A DNA stretch of 50,064 nt, taken from the NCBI GenBank assembly GCA_035546535.1, contig DASZWQ010000144.1, positions 1-50,064 on the forward strand, in the 5' to 3' direction. The notes beneath the pieces are model-generated. The model had not been told where the DNA came from. It searched no databases and saw nothing but the letters and a program-made list of their open reading frames with translations. Positions 33,635 through 43,220 of the stretch are shown here, one piece after another. The DNA comes from Pirellulales bacterium. GTDB lineage: Bacteria; Planctomycetota; Planctomycetia; Pirellulales; JACPPG01. Positions within the stretch are counted from its first letter, which is position 1. Every line of letters begins with the position of its first letter. The position numbers and the translations under genes are program-made.

Positions 33635-34140
33635 AGGGCCACCAAGATTTGCCAGCACTGCTAGATCAGAACTCTGCCCCCCTGATGAGAAAGCGACGAA
33701 CGAAGTCGCTCAAACTACAGAGACTCTACCGGTTGTGCCGAAAGAACCGACGAGGCTCCGCTGTCGTGGAGTTTGCCGTCGTGGCGCCGGTTTTTTTCGC
33801 CTTCACCTTGGGAATGATCGAGGTGGGACGCGGAGTCATGGTGCAGCAAATTCTGACAACGGCCTCGCGTGAGGGAGCTCGGCAAGCGGTGCTGGATGGC
33901 GCAACACAAAGCGCCGTCACGACTTTTATTACGAACTATCTGAACTCGGCTTCGGTGAGCGCAGCAGGAACAACCGTGACCTACTCCCCCTCTTTGCCTA
34001 CATCATCAGGATATTCCGGACCGGTGACCGTTACGGTATCCGTACCTTTCAGTCAAGTGAGTTGGTCGCCATCGCCAATCTTCCTTAATGGCGCGACGTT
34101 AACCGCTAGCACGACCATGCAACGCGAAGGCATCCAGTGA
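33631..34140 (+). CDS. tadE: TadE-family pilus pseudopilin
   Basis: Minor pseudopilin of the Tad pilus, 169 residues. A long positive N-terminus (about 40 residues, with many Arg and Lys) is followed by RRGSAVVEFAVVAPVFFAFTLG, where cleavage after Gly leaves the Glu at +5 as in TadE. The TadE region continues with IEVGRGVMVQQILTTASREGARQAV. The remainder is a Ser/Thr-rich strand domain. The ATG overlaps the peptidase stop by four bases. A second TadE/TadF-type gene and a TadG gene, often present, were not seen. Confidence 0.88.
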   Translation: MKGHQDLPALLDQNSAPLMRKRRTKSLKLQRLYRLCRKNRRGSAVVEFAVVAPVFFAFTLGMIEVGRGVMVQQILTTASREGARQAVLDGATQSAVTTFITNYLNSASVSAAGTTVTYSPSLPTSSGYSGPVTVTVSVPFSQVSWSPSPIFLNGATLTASTTMQREGIQ

Positions 34141-34199
34141 TGGTGCTGCGCCGTGAAACGTAAGCGCGCAGCCGGCAACAGGAGTGGCGTGGGGGGATC

Positions 34200-35252
34200 A
34201 TGCGTCCGAAATCGTTGATACTTCTGGCCCTGGCACTGACCTGCGGACTGGCGGCCGCCATCGGCATCAACCAGGTGCTGGCGAATCGCCCCGTCGATCA
34301 GGCGCCGGACATGGGAGAAACCGTACCGATCTTCGTGGCCCTCATGGACATCGGGCTGGGCGACCCGCTCACGCCGCAAGTCTTGAAACTCGAGGAATGG
34401 CCGAAAATGAAAGTGCCACCCGGCGCCTTGCTGCATCTGGAAGATGTCGAGGGCCGGCGCGCGCGCACCAAGTTCTACGCCGGCGAACCAATCATCGAAG
34501 CTAAGCTGTTCGCCAAAGGCGACCAGGGATCAGGCGCGACGGACTTGATCCCCAAGGGCTTTCGCGTCGTGTCGGTGAAAGTCGACGACGTCAGCGGTAG
34601 CGGTTTGATCCTGCCTGGCGACCGCGTCGACGCACTGGTCCACCTGGCGGACAATAGCGCCGCGGCGGGTTCCGAGGGAAACCGTTCCAGCACGCACACC
34701 TTTCTGCAAAACGTGAAGGTGTTCGCCGTCAATAACGTCTACAGCCGCGAAGCCAACGGCACCGAAGCCATCACGGCCAAGACCATCTCGTTGCTCGTGA
34801 CGCCGCAACAGGCGGAACTCGTGACGCTGGCCAACGAGATGGGGAAGATCCGGCTCGTGATGCGCAGCGCCGACGACGAAGCGCATGACGAGACGGGCGG
34901 CGTGACGCAGAGCGAATTGTTCACCGGAGGCGACCACGCCACGTCTCATAAGCAGGCGGCGGCAGAAACCCTGATGAAAATCATCGAGCCGGCAAAGCCC
35001 AAGGAGCCGCCTCCCGAGGAACCCGCCGCGCCTCCCACGAACGTCTGGAAGATGGTCGTGATCAAGGGTGACGCGGTCGATGAGGTCGAGTTCGAAGATG
35101 GCGATCGCGTGGGCGGACCCATTCAAGTGCGGCAGCTAAGCGCAGGAGTTGGCTCGACATCGGCAGGAGCCTCCGGAACGCTGCCGCTGGGAGCGACCAC
35201 AACGACCACCAGCACGCCACCCTATACACCGGCTCCGGGCGACGGCCCGTAG
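34200..35252 (+). CDS. cpaB: Flp pilus assembly protein CpaB/RcpC
   Basis: Periplasmic pilus-assembly factor of 350 residues thought to work with the secretin. One N-terminal membrane segment (LILLALALTCGLAAAIGI) is followed by a SAF-type domain (VPIFVALMDIGLGDPLTPQVLKLEEWP to AGEPIIEAKLF, about 42-103) and the RcpC domain (IPKGFRVVSVKVDDVSGSG, GDRVDALVHL, TFLQNVKVFAVN, KTISLLVTPQQAELVTLA). The last 90 residues are Pro/Glu/Thr-rich and may be a flexible tail, with a conserved-looking VWKMVVIKGDAVDEVEFED piece. Third assembly gene in the operon; the secretin follows after 170 bases. Confidence 0.92.
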   Translation: MRPKSLILLALALTCGLAAAIGINQVLANRPVDQAPDMGETVPIFVALMDIGLGDPLTPQVLKLEEWPKMKVPPGALLHLEDVEGRRARTKFYAGEPIIEAKLFAKGDQGSGATDLIPKGFRVVSVKVDDVSGSGLILPGDRVDALVHLADNSAAAGSEGNRSSTHTFLQNVKVFAVNNVYSREANGTEAITAKTISLLVTPQQAELVTLANEMGKIRLVMRSADDEAHDETGGVTQSELFTGGDHATSHKQAAAETLMKIIEPAKPKEPPPEEPAAPPTNVWKMVVIKGDAVDEVEFEDGDRVGGPIQVRQLSAGVGSTSAGASGTLPLGATTTTTSTPPYTPAPGDGP

Positions 35253-35422
35253 GCCACGACGAAACATGACACACTGGCCCGCGGTTTTCCACACCCGCCG
35301 GCCTTAAGGCAAACAATCTGAAGCACCGACACCGTCTCGGCAAAGGGCAAACCGCTGTGCAAGGATGACAGCGGGACCAAGGATGGGTCGCCGAGTTCGA
35401 TTCGAAGCAAGGAAGTTCACGG

Positions 35423-37246
35423 ATGACTATTCGGGCTTTACGACGACGTGCGGCGCCGCTGCGCGTCTTGGCGCGAAAGGCGGTCCTTTGGGCCGTCATC
35501 GCGGCGCTTGTTCTGCCGCCATCGCCACCTGCCGCGACGGCCGCCGTGGAGCCGCCGCAGGCTCAGGCCGTCGTCTTCAAGGTGCAAAACACCAACGAGC
35601 GTCTGGAGATGGTCGTCAACTCCAGCCGCATCCTCACCATGGACCAGAAGATTCCGCAGGTGCAGGCCGCGAATCAGGACCTCGTCGAGCTGACGCCGCT
35701 ATCGGCCACGCAGGTGCAACTGCTGGCAAAGAAGGCCGGCGTCACCCAGGTCAACTTGTGGGACGAGGAAAAGAAGGTTCACACGATCGATGTCATCATC
35801 TTCCCCGATGCGCGGGAGCTGGCGATGCTCTTGCAGTCGCAGTTCCCCACGACGGCGCTGCGCGTCGTGCCGACGGCCAACAGCGTGATTTTGTCGGGAC
35901 ACGTCGACGACCCGAACCAGATCAGCCGCATCGTCGCCATCGCCGAAGATTATTACCCGAAGGTGATCAACAACATCACCATCGCGGGCGTGCAACAAGT
36001 GCTGTTAAAGGTCAAGGTGCTGGAAGTTTCGCGCACGAAGTTGCGGCAACTGGGCTTTGACTTCCGGGCGCAAAGTGGCCAAAGCTTTTTTCAATCGGCG
36101 ATCAGCCAGATCTTGGGTTCGTCGTCGGGGCAGTTTACACCCCCACCCGGCCCCATTCCCGGCCTGATTTCCACGGCTTCCTCGGATACGCTGCACCTCA
36201 GCTTCGGCATCGTGAACCAGAACAGCGCATTTTTGGGCTTCCTGGACGCGCTCGAGAAGCAACAACTGGCGACGATTCTGGCTGAACCCAACCTGACGGC
36301 TTACAGCGGCCGCCCGGCCAGCTTTTCCTCCGGCGGTCAGTTCCCGGTGCCGGTGCCGCAGAGCTTGGGTACGATCTCGGTCCAATGGAAGACCTACGGC
36401 ACGCAGGTCGATTTCGTGCCGATCGTCCTGGGGAGCAACGCCATTCGCCTGGAAGTCTTTCCGCGCGTGACGGAAATCGACGAGACCCATGCCGCCGTGA
36501 TCAACGGTCAGACCGTGCCGGCCCTGAAGATTCGCGAGGCCAATACGGGCGTCGAGATGCGCGCCGGACAGACCCTGGCGATCGCCGGCTTGATTCAGAA
36601 CCGGCGCGATTACGCGAAGCGTGCCGTGCCGCTGTTAGGCGAGATTCCCTACGTGGGAGCTTTGTTTCGCAACGAAACAGGCCAGGATGAGGAAATCGAG
36701 CTGTTGATCATGGTGACGCCAGAGCTGGTCGAGGCGCTCGATCCTTGCGACGTGCCTACGGAAGGCCCGGGTACGGTGACCTCGAGCCCGACCGATTTCC
36801 AGATGTACTTCAAGGGCCACATCGAGGTACCGCGCTGCCCGGCCGACGATGCCTGCCGTCCGTCGCTATCGCCTGGCTCGTTGTACGAATTCTCCCGGCC
36901 GAAGGGCGGCGGTGGGCCCCCGGGCGATCCGTCGGGGCCGGCGCTCGCTCCGCAGGAGGGCTCTGACGAAGTGATCGAGGCGCCCGCCCCCGAGCCTGGC
37001 TCGGCGTCGCGTCGCAACACGCTGCTGCGATCGCCCCCGTCGGCCGCGGCCCGGCCACGTTCGACGTCGCAGACCGGCGAAGCAGTGCCCCGAGCGCGGC
37101 AGGTGCCGGCGAGCTACAACGGCGATAATCGCTCCGCCTCTTACAGACCGAACAATCGGACATCGCGGCCAACCACAGCGCAACGCAACGGATCGCAATC
37201 CCCGCCGGGAATCGTCGGGCCCGTGGGATATGACGTAAAAAATTAA
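35423..37246 (+). CDS. cpaC: Tad pilus secretin (CpaC/RcpA)
   Basis: Outer-membrane channel of the Tad pilus, 607 residues. A signal peptide (about 1-41) precedes the pilus-type N-terminal domain (LEMVVNSSRILTMDQKIPQV and LWDEEKKVHTIDVIIFPD), a BON-like part (LRVVPTANSVILSGHVDD, near 152) and the secretin core, including LATILAEPNLTAYSGRPASF, VPALKIREANTGVEMRAGQT and PLLGEIPYVGALFRNETGQ (about 285-435). After residue 440 comes a tail of about 165 residues rich in Pro, Ser, Arg and Gly, much longer than usual. AAGGAAG precedes the ATG. The tail may be cell-surface or disordered. Confidence 0.93.
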   Translation: MTIRALRRRAAPLRVLARKAVLWAVIAALVLPPSPPAATAAVEPPQAQAVVFKVQNTNERLEMVVNSSRILTMDQKIPQVQAANQDLVELTPLSATQVQLLAKKAGVTQVNLWDEEKKVHTIDVIIFPDARELAMLLQSQFPTTALRVVPTANSVILSGHVDDPNQISRIVAIAEDYYPKVINNITIAGVQQVLLKVKVLEVSRTKLRQLGFDFRAQSGQSFFQSAISQILGSSSGQFTPPPGPIPGLISTASSDTLHLSFGIVNQNSAFLGFLDALEKQQLATILAEPNLTAYSGRPASFSSGGQFPVPVPQSLGTISVQWKTYGTQVDFVPIVLGSNAIRLEVFPRVTEIDETHAAVINGQTVPALKIREANTGVEMRAGQTLAIAGLIQNRRDYAKRAVPLLGEIPYVGALFRNETGQDEEIELLIMVTPELVEALDPCDVPTEGPGTVTSSPTDFQMYFKGHIEVPRCPADDACRPSLSPGSLYEFSRPKGGGGPPGDPSGPALAPQEGSDEVIEAPAPEPGSASRRNTLLRSPPSAAARPRSTSQTGEAVPRARQVPASYNGDNRSASYRPNNRTSRPTTAQRNGSQSPPGIVGPVGYDVKN

Positions 37247-37328
37247 GGCGGAGAATTGCCTTCCCGGTTGCCGGGACGGCTGACGGTCCGCACCAATCGC
37301 ACGATCCACCGCGCTCGATTCATTCACC

Positions 37329-38555
37329 ATGGCCAACGTGTTACGTCTAGCGGTCGTCGATCCCAACGACGCCACGCGCGACGCCATCAAGTCGATGCTG
37401 TTGGGACTTGATCTCGTCTGGCTCGAGGCCGAATGCTCGCGCTACGAATTCTTCGCCGATGTCGTGCTGCAAACGCATCCCGATATGGGCCTGGTGTCAC
37501 TGGACCAGGATCCCGAGAAAGCGCTGCGCCTGATCGCGCGGCTGGGCGAAGAGACGCCCGAGTGCAGCATCCTGGTCGTCAGCAGTTCGACCGATGGCAG
37601 CTTGATCTTGAAAGCGATGCGGGCTGGGGCGAAGGAGTTTTTAACGCGGCCCGTGAAGATCGAGGACTTGCTCGAGGCGTTGGGCCGGATTAGCGAACGG
37701 CGGTTCGGCCGCGGCGAGGCCAAAGCACGCAGCAGTACGGTGGTTGCCGTCGCCGGCGCCACGGGAGGCGTCGGCGCGACGAGCCTGGCCGTGAATCTGG
37801 GTTGCGCGCTAGCGGCCAATGAGAAGAACTCGGTCGCGATCGTCGATCTGGACCTGTGCCTGGGCGACGCGGACGTGCTGTTGGATACGATACCCGACTA
37901 CACGCTCTTGGATGTGGCCCAAAACATCACACGGCTCGATTTTGCCTTGCTGAAACGCTCGTTGACGAAGCATTCCTCGGGCGTATTTTTGCTGCCGCGC
38001 CCGGTGCAGATGGAGGACATCTCGCACATCGCCCCCGACGATTTGCAGCGCGTGATCGGTCTCTTGAAGGCCACGTTCACGCACCTGGTGCTGGACCTGT
38101 CGAAGTCCTACAACGCGCTCGACCAGGTGGCGCTGGAGATGGCCGACCACGTGCTCCTGGTGACGCAACTCGATCTGCCCTGCCTGCGGAACGTGGTGCG
38201 GCTGATGACCTCGTTCCATGCCAATCAGGGATTGTCCGACAAGGTCAAGATCGTGCTCAACCGCGTCGGGCTGGATTGCGGTCACATCAGTTTGAAAAAG
38301 GCGCAGGAAACGATCGGCCGCGAAGTCTTCTGGCAGGTGCCCAACGACTATCGCACGATGATCGAGGTGCGCAACAACGGCGTTCCGCTCACGGATCAAG
38401 CGCCCAAGGCGGCCGTCACGCAGGCCATCGTCAACCTGGCCATCGCGCTTACGGGCGGCCCAAGCACTGACGGGGACGCGGGCGATACCAGCCGCACGGC
38501 CCTCACACGGTTGTTCAACTTCTGGCCGAAGAACAATCCCACGCCGACGAAGTAA
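37329..38555 (+). CDS. cpaE: CpaE/TadZ-family pilus localisation protein
   Basis: ParA/MinD-superfamily protein of 408 residues that in related systems places the Tad apparatus in the cell. Residues 1-125 form a receiver-like domain (LRLAVVDPNDATRDAI; Asp 59 in LVSLDQD at the usual phospho site; FLTRPV instead of FLTKPV). Residues 137 to the end form the P-loop domain: VAVAGATGGVGATSLAVN, then IVDLDLCLGDADVLL and VLDLSKSYNALD. The P-loop Lys of the GK(S/T) element is Ala 150, and the first-position Lys is Thr. CpaE/TadZ proteins are often atypical here, so this is a family trait rather than decay. Confidence 0.9.
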   Translation: MANVLRLAVVDPNDATRDAIKSMLLGLDLVWLEAECSRYEFFADVVLQTHPDMGLVSLDQDPEKALRLIARLGEETPECSILVVSSSTDGSLILKAMRAGAKEFLTRPVKIEDLLEALGRISERRFGRGEAKARSSTVVAVAGATGGVGATSLAVNLGCALAANEKNSVAIVDLDLCLGDADVLLDTIPDYTLLDVAQNITRLDFALLKRSLTKHSSGVFLLPRPVQMEDISHIAPDDLQRVIGLLKATFTHLVLDLSKSYNALDQVALEMADHVLLVTQLDLPCLRNVVRLMTSFHANQGLSDKVKIVLNRVGLDCGHISLKKAQETIGREVFWQVPNDYRTMIEVRNNGVPLTDQAPKAAVTQAIVNLAIALTGGPSTDGDAGDTSRTALTRLFNFWPKNNPTPTK

Positions 38556-38820
38556 CGCGCCCGCCTTCCGCCGGCCGCTGCATGCGTCTTCGTTCCGGAC
38601 GCCCGCGGGCAGGCCATCCCTTTGGGGTAATCGCACCACGCGGTCCCGGGGCATTCCAAGCCCTCGGGGAAAGCCTGTTTCGGCAGCCTGAGTCGCGCCG
38701 GCGTGAGCTATCCTTTTTGTGGAAATTAATCGCGATCCGCCGGCGCCGCAGGCATTCGGCCGACTTGGGCAATCCCGGCGCTGTAACCGACTCCTCTGAA
38801 AAGACCGCAGGCACACAATC

Positions 38821-40137
38821 GTGAAACCCCCTTTGACGGCAACGCGCGAGAAGACGCAAGAGAACGACTTCGAAGAACTGAAGCGCCGCATCCACGGCAA
38901 GCTCGTCGACAAGCTCGACCTGACGCGCGTCGGCGACCTGGCTGGCGATGTTTTGCGGCGCGAGATCCGGCTCGTCGTCGAGCATCTTTGCGACACCGAG
39001 GACACGCTCCTCAATCGCAGCGAGCGCGAGCGGCTGGTCGACGAGGTGCTCGACGAGACATTCGGGCTGGGCCCGCTCGAACTATTGCTCAAGGACCCGA
39101 CGATCAGCGATATCCTGATCAACGGCCCGAAGAACATCTATTGCGAGCGCAAAGGAAAGATGGAAAAGACCAACGTCACGTTTCGTGACAATGGTCACCT
39201 GATGCAGATCATCGATCGCATCGTGTCGAAGGTAGGACGGCGCGTCGACGAAGTCTGCCCGATGGTCGACGCCCGCTTGCCGGACGGTTCCCGCGTGAAC
39301 GCGATTATTCCTCCCTTGGCCCTGGATGGCGCGGCCGTCTCGATTCGCCGCTTCGGCGCCAATCCACTCAAACTCGAAGACTTGTTGAACTACAAGGCCT
39401 TTACGCCCGAGATGGTGATGCTGCTCGAGGGCGCGATCAAGGCCCGCTTGAACATCGTCATTTCGGGCGGTACGGGCTCGGGCAAGACGACGCTGTTGAA
39501 CACACTGTCGAGCTTCATTTCCAACGCGGACCGCATCGTCACGATCGAGGACGCGGCCGAACTGCAATTGCAGCAAGATCACGTGGTACGGCTGGAAACG
39601 CGGCCGCCGAACATCGAAGGCAAGGGAGCCATTACCGCTACCGACCTGGTAAAGAACGCCCTGCGTATGCGGCCCGAGCGCATCATCATCGGCGAATGCC
39701 GCGGCGCCGAGACGCTCGACATGTTGCAAGCGATGAATACCGGTCATGAAGGTTCGCTGACCACGATTCACGCTAATACGCCGCGCGACGCCGTGGCCCG
39801 TATCGAAACCATGATCACGATGGCCGGCTTCGAACTGCCATTGAAGGCCATGCGGCAACAAATCGCCAGCGCCGTGGACCTGATCATTCAGGCCAACCGC
39901 TTGCAGGGGGGGCCGCGCAAGATCACGCACATCACCGAAATCCTGGGAATGGAACAAGACACGATCGTGATGCAGGACATCTATCACTTCACGAAGGACG
40001 GCGTTGATGAAAATGGCCGGGCGCGCGGCCGCTTTCTGTCGACCGGCATTCGCCCCGCCTTCATGGACCGCCTCGAGGCTGCCGGCGTCCGTCTGCCGGC
40101 GAGCGCCTTCCGCCAGCGCGTGATGTTAGAGGATTAG
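38821..40137 (+). CDS. cpaF: Tad pilus assembly ATPase CpaF/TadA
   Basis: Cytoplasmic hexameric ATPase driving Tad pilus assembly, 438 residues. The N-terminal helical domain ends in [20 protein letters not shown] (81-100). The catalytic core has Walker [13 protein letters not shown] (Lys 222), the EDAAELQL Asp box, Walker [10 protein letters not shown], and the His box [16 protein letters not shown]. All key residues are intact, in contrast to the degenerate GspE homologue at 13152-14912. The start is GTG at 38821 with only a weak ribosome site. The gene follows cpaE after 265 bases with no apparent gene and leads the tadB-tadC part of the locus. Confidence 0.95.
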   Translation: MKPPLTATREKTQENDFEELKRRIHGKLVDKLDLTRVGDLAGDVLRREIRLVVEHLCDTEDTLLNRSERERLVDEVLDETFGLGPLELLLKDPTISDILINGPKNIYCERKGKMEKTNVTFRDNGHLMQIIDRIVSKVGRRVDEVCPMVDARLPDGSRVNAIIPPLALDGAAVSIRRFGANPLKLEDLLNYKAFTPEMVMLLEGAIKARLNIVISGGTGSGKTTLLNTLSSFISNADRIVTIEDAAELQLQQDHVVRLETRPPNIEGKGAITATDLVKNALRMRPERIIIGECRGAETLDMLQAMNTGHEGSLTTIHANTPRDAVARIETMITMAGFELPLKAMRQQIASAVDLIIQANRLQGGPRKITHITEILGMEQDTIVMQDIYHFTKDGVDENGRARGRFLSTGIRPAFMDRLEAAGVRLPASAFRQRVMLED

Positions 40138-40156
40138 TCCCCGAGACCATACGACC

Positions 40157-41128
40157 ATGAACCCGACTCTGCTCATCTCGATCGCGGCCTTCGTCGGCGT
40201 GGCGGCGCTGGTCGGCGGCATCGCCATGTTCCTGCGCGAGAAAAGCGACAAGGGCATCGAGCAGCGGCTGGACGTGCTGACCGGGCTGAGCACGGCCAGC
40301 AACGTCAAGGAGAACCTGCTCAAAGGGAGCGTGCTCAGCGCGCCCTTGAATGAAAAGCCCGGCATCCTCGAAGGACTCGTCGCCCGTTATCACAAGCTGA
40401 GTCTGTTATTCGAGCAGGCCGATACGACGCTCACCATTTCGCGGTTTTTCGGCATCTCGGCCGGGCTGGCCGTGGTCGGTGCGTTGGCCTCGATGGTGGC
40501 GGGCTTTCCTGCGCCGATGACGCCCTTGGGGGCGCTGGCGATGGCAACGCTGCCGCTGTTGTGGCTGATGTTTCGCCGCGGCAAACGGATGAAGGCCTTT
40601 GCCGTGCAATTGCCCGACGCGCTGGAGCTAACGGCCCGCGCGCTGCGCGCCGGTCATAGCCTGGCGTCGGGCTTCAACCTGGTACGCGAAGAGATGGCGC
40701 CGCCGATTTCCAAGGAATTCGGCCGGGTCTTCGAAGAGCAGAACCTGGGCATTTCGATGGACGATTCGCTGTCGAACATGACCGAACGCGTCCCCAACCT
40801 GGACCTGAAGTTCTTCGCCACGGCCATCGTCCTGCAACGGCAGACGGGCGGTGACCTGGCCGAGATTCTCGACAAAATCGGCTACATCATTCGCGAGCGA
40901 TTCAAAATCTGGGGCCAGGTGCAGGCGCTGACGGGCGAAGGCCGTTTGTCGGGCGTGGTGCTGTTGGGGTTGCCGCCGGTCCTGTTTCTCGCCGTGTACC
41001 GGCTGAACCCCGATTACATCATGATGCTGTTCACCGACCCGATGGGCAAAAAGATGCTCGCCGGAGCGGTCATCCTGCAGGTGCTCGGCGCGCTGGTCAT
41101 TCGCAAAATCATCAATATCAAGGTGTAA
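40157..41128 (+). CDS. tadB: Tad pilus platform protein TadB
   Basis: Inner-membrane platform protein of the T2SS-F family, 323 residues. Hydrophobic segments lie at the N-terminus (about 1-25), 100-140 and at the C-terminus (250-323). The cytoplasmic T2SF domain runs between (LPDALELTARALRAGHSLASGFNLV, EFGRVFEEQNLG, RQTGGDLAEILDKIGYIIRER, about 152-250). It is 19 bases after cpaF and three bases before the GTG of tadC, so the three are one transcript. The family consensus ends (MLFTDPMGKKMLAGAVILQ) are well kept. Confidence 0.93.
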   Translation: MNPTLLISIAAFVGVAALVGGIAMFLREKSDKGIEQRLDVLTGLSTASNVKENLLKGSVLSAPLNEKPGILEGLVARYHKLSLLFEQADTTLTISRFFGISAGLAVVGALASMVAGFPAPMTPLGALAMATLPLLWLMFRRGKRMKAFAVQLPDALELTARALRAGHSLASGFNLVREEMAPPISKEFGRVFEEQNLGISMDDSLSNMTERVPNLDLKFFATAIVLQRQTGGDLAEILDKIGYIIRERFKIWGQVQALTGEGRLSGVVLLGLPPVLFLAVYRLNPDYIMMLFTDPMGKKMLAGAVILQVLGALVIRKIINIKV

Positions 41129-41131
41129 GTC

Positions 41132-42127
41132 GTGATCCTTGCCGACTTGATCGACTTCACGCAGATTCTGCCGCTGGCCGTATTCGGCTTGTTTGCCGTG
41201 GCCGCCTGGTGGCTGTTGGATCTGGTGGCGACGGGGCGGCCGCGCACTTTGCAGCGGCTGGACGAAATCAAGAATCCTGCGCTGCGACGCCGTGAAGCGG
41301 CGTCGTTGACCAAGAAGCAGGACGCGATGACCAAGGTGCTGGAAGCGGCTTCGCCTGCTCTGGCCGCGCCCTTGCAACCGAAAAGCGAGCTGGAAGTCAG
41401 CAAGCTGAAAATGAAGCTTTCCAACGGTGGCTTCCGCGGCGAGTCGGCGCCGACGATCTTCCTGGGTCTGAAATTCCTGGGTCTGATCATCGGCCTGTTC
41501 GGCAGCGGCACGACGATGATGATCCTCGGCAATTTCAGCCAGAAATCGACCATGACGTCGCTGTTCGTCGCCGGCGCCTTGTTTTACCTGCCCGACCTGG
41601 TGCTGAAGCTGATCGTCAGCAAACGCAAGGAAGCGATCTTCCTGGGCCTGCCTGATGCGCTCGACCTGATGGTGGTGTGCGTCGAGGCGGGGCTGGGTCT
41701 GGACCAGGCGATGCGCCGCGTTTCGGACGAGATGAAGCGGATCTACAAGGTGATCTCCGAAGAGTTCGCGCTGTCGAACTTTCAATTGCAAGTGGGTCGC
41801 TCGCGCACTGACGTGCTGCACGAGCTCGGGGTGCGCACCGGCGTCGATGATTTGCGCAGCCTTGCGTCGATCTTGATTCAAGCCGATAAATTCGGCTCCA
41901 GCATCGCGCAAGCCCTGCGCGTGCAAAGCGACTCGATGCGCACGCGGCGGCGGCAATTGGCCGAGGAAAAAGCCGCCAAGACCGCGGTAAAGCTGATTTT
42001 CCCGCTCGTGATCTTCATCTTCCCGGGCATTTTCGTCGTGCTCGTCGGGCCGGCCGCCATCACCATGGTCCGCGAAATGTTCCCGCTGATGGCCGGGGCC
42101 GGGGGCGGGCCCGGAGCCGGAAGCTGA
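41132..42127 (+). CDS. tadC: Tad pilus platform protein TadC
   Basis: Second T2SS-F platform protein, 331 residues, starting at a GTG three bases after tadB. The T2SF domain is FLGLPDALDLMVVCVEAGLGLDQAM, EFALSNFQLQVGRSR, ILIQADKFGSSIAQALRVQ (about 170-270), flanked by hydrophobic segments near 10-35, 110-150 and 285-310. It forms the membrane base on which CpaF acts together with TadB. The short spacing suggests translational coupling. Confidence 0.93.
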   Translation: MILADLIDFTQILPLAVFGLFAVAAWWLLDLVATGRPRTLQRLDEIKNPALRRREAASLTKKQDAMTKVLEAASPALAAPLQPKSELEVSKLKMKLSNGGFRGESAPTIFLGLKFLGLIIGLFGSGTTMMILGNFSQKSTMTSLFVAGALFYLPDLVLKLIVSKRKEAIFLGLPDALDLMVVCVEAGLGLDQAMRRVSDEMKRIYKVISEEFALSNFQLQVGRSRTDVLHELGVRTGVDDLRSLASILIQADKFGSSIAQALRVQSDSMRTRRRQLAEEKAAKTAVKLIFPLVIFIFPGIFVVLVGPAAITMVREMFPLMAGAGGGPGAGS

Positions 42128-42273
42128 GGCGATTGCGCAAGCCCTGGCGGTTCCTCGTTCCGGTGCCAGGAATTCGGCGGCTACCGTCCGATACCGGGAT
42201 AGGGGCCGAAATGCGCGCCCGAGCCCGGCACGGGATGCCGATGGCCGCGCGGACCACGACTGGGGATCGATCG

Positions 42274-42915
42274 ATGCGATGCTTGCTGCTGGCCGCTTTC
42301 GCCGGGTGCGCGCTTGTGCCTGCGTCCGTGTTGGCACAGAACGCCAACATGAACTGTGATGTGGTCACCGAGGATTCGGCCAAGCCCGAGCCGAACTTCT
42401 TCAAACGCGCGTGGTATTCGGTCTGCCGCGACTTCAAGCGAAACAACAATTGGCCCGACCCGTTCGTAACGGCGGATCGCGCGAACACGCGCATCCATTT
42501 CGACTTAGCGACCGCCAATGGCTGGCGCGTGCAAAACACGCTCGGCGATCACCACTTCGTCGATGACGGCACGGAATTGACCGAGGCGGGGCGCCTGAAG
42601 ATTGCTGCCATCATTGCCCAGACTCCGCTCTGCTATCGAGCGGTTTTCCTGTTGCGCGACGAGGATCCGGAAAAGACCGCCGGCCGCGTGGTGGCCGTGC
42701 AAGAACAAATCGCCGCGGTCGTCGGCGACCGTCCGCCGGTACCGATCTTCGAGACGTACGACAAGCCGCGCGGCACACCCGCTTTTTATGTCGACGAGGT
42801 GACGCGCCGCTATCAGGCCACGATTCCCGATCCGCGCTTGCCTGAGGACGACAGCAGTAGTTCGATGTCCTCGGGTTACAGCGGCGGTAGTGGCAGCGGC
42901 AGCAGCGGGCAGTAG
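42274..42915 (+). CDS. Exported protein of the Tad locus, possibly with an OmpA-like domain
   Basis: A 213-residue protein with a signal peptide (MRCLLLAAFAGCALVPASVLA). The ATG at 42274 is chosen for that signal and for GGGGA upstream; in-frame codons from 42133 would add unsupported residues. The middle part (HHFVDDGTELTEAGRLKIAA, about 92-111, then RAVFLLRDEDPEKTAGRVVA) has the strand-loop-helix spacing of OmpA-C peptidoglycan-binding domains. The usual Asp/Arg ligands for diaminopimelate are not obvious, so this is only a suggestion. The last 25 residues are almost all Ser and Gly. It lies between tadC and the TadD-like lipoprotein and is probably a pilus-linked envelope component. Confidence 0.65.
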   Translation: MRCLLLAAFAGCALVPASVLAQNANMNCDVVTEDSAKPEPNFFKRAWYSVCRDFKRNNNWPDPFVTADRANTRIHFDLATANGWRVQNTLGDHHFVDDGTELTEAGRLKIAAIIAQTPLCYRAVFLLRDEDPEKTAGRVVAVQEQIAAVVGDRPPVPIFETYDKPRGTPAFYVDEVTRRYQATIPDPRLPEDDSSSSMSSGYSGGSGSGSSGQ

Positions 42916-43220
42916 GGGCCAGCGGTTGGAAACCTTTCACGCCCTGCTTTCCACACAGGGCCGCCAATATCACGGGGCAAAGCGACACGCGCAGCAAGCT
43001 TCGGCGTCCTCACGGCGGAGCCGCGCGTTGCTCGCGACGATTGCTAGCACGTGGAAATCTGCCAGGGCTGCCGCGATTTGCCTGGTCCTCCCCGCCTAAC
43101 CCACACCCCTGTTACGTGTGTTACGTGTTCGCCAATCTGCCACTTCCTATGCAGCCGATGATTGTCGTCGGCCGATCAATATTGCGACACCGCGAGAGCG
43201 TTCTCCTCGGAATAACTGCG
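42916..43220. other. Intergenic region before the TadD-like gene
   Basis: About 305 bases. A direct tandem of the nonamer GTTACGTGT lies at 43111-43119 and 43120-43128 and could be a protein-binding site. The frame of the next gene stays open upstream to 43041, so a longer N-terminus is possible. Confidence 0.4.

Noticed and set aside
35393-35402. GTTCGATTC, like a tRNA T-loop
   Set aside because: The flanking bases do not pair into a T-stem, and no anticodon or acceptor stem can be drawn upstream.
37329-38555. Loss of the P-loop Lys in CpaE as a sign of a pseudogene
   Set aside because: CpaE/TadZ proteins commonly have an atypical P-loop, and the gene is otherwise intact within a full locus.
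40628-42337. Open frame of over 560 codons on the minus strand
   Set aside because: It runs antisense to tadB and tadC, is rich in Arg, Gln and His, and has no domain pattern.
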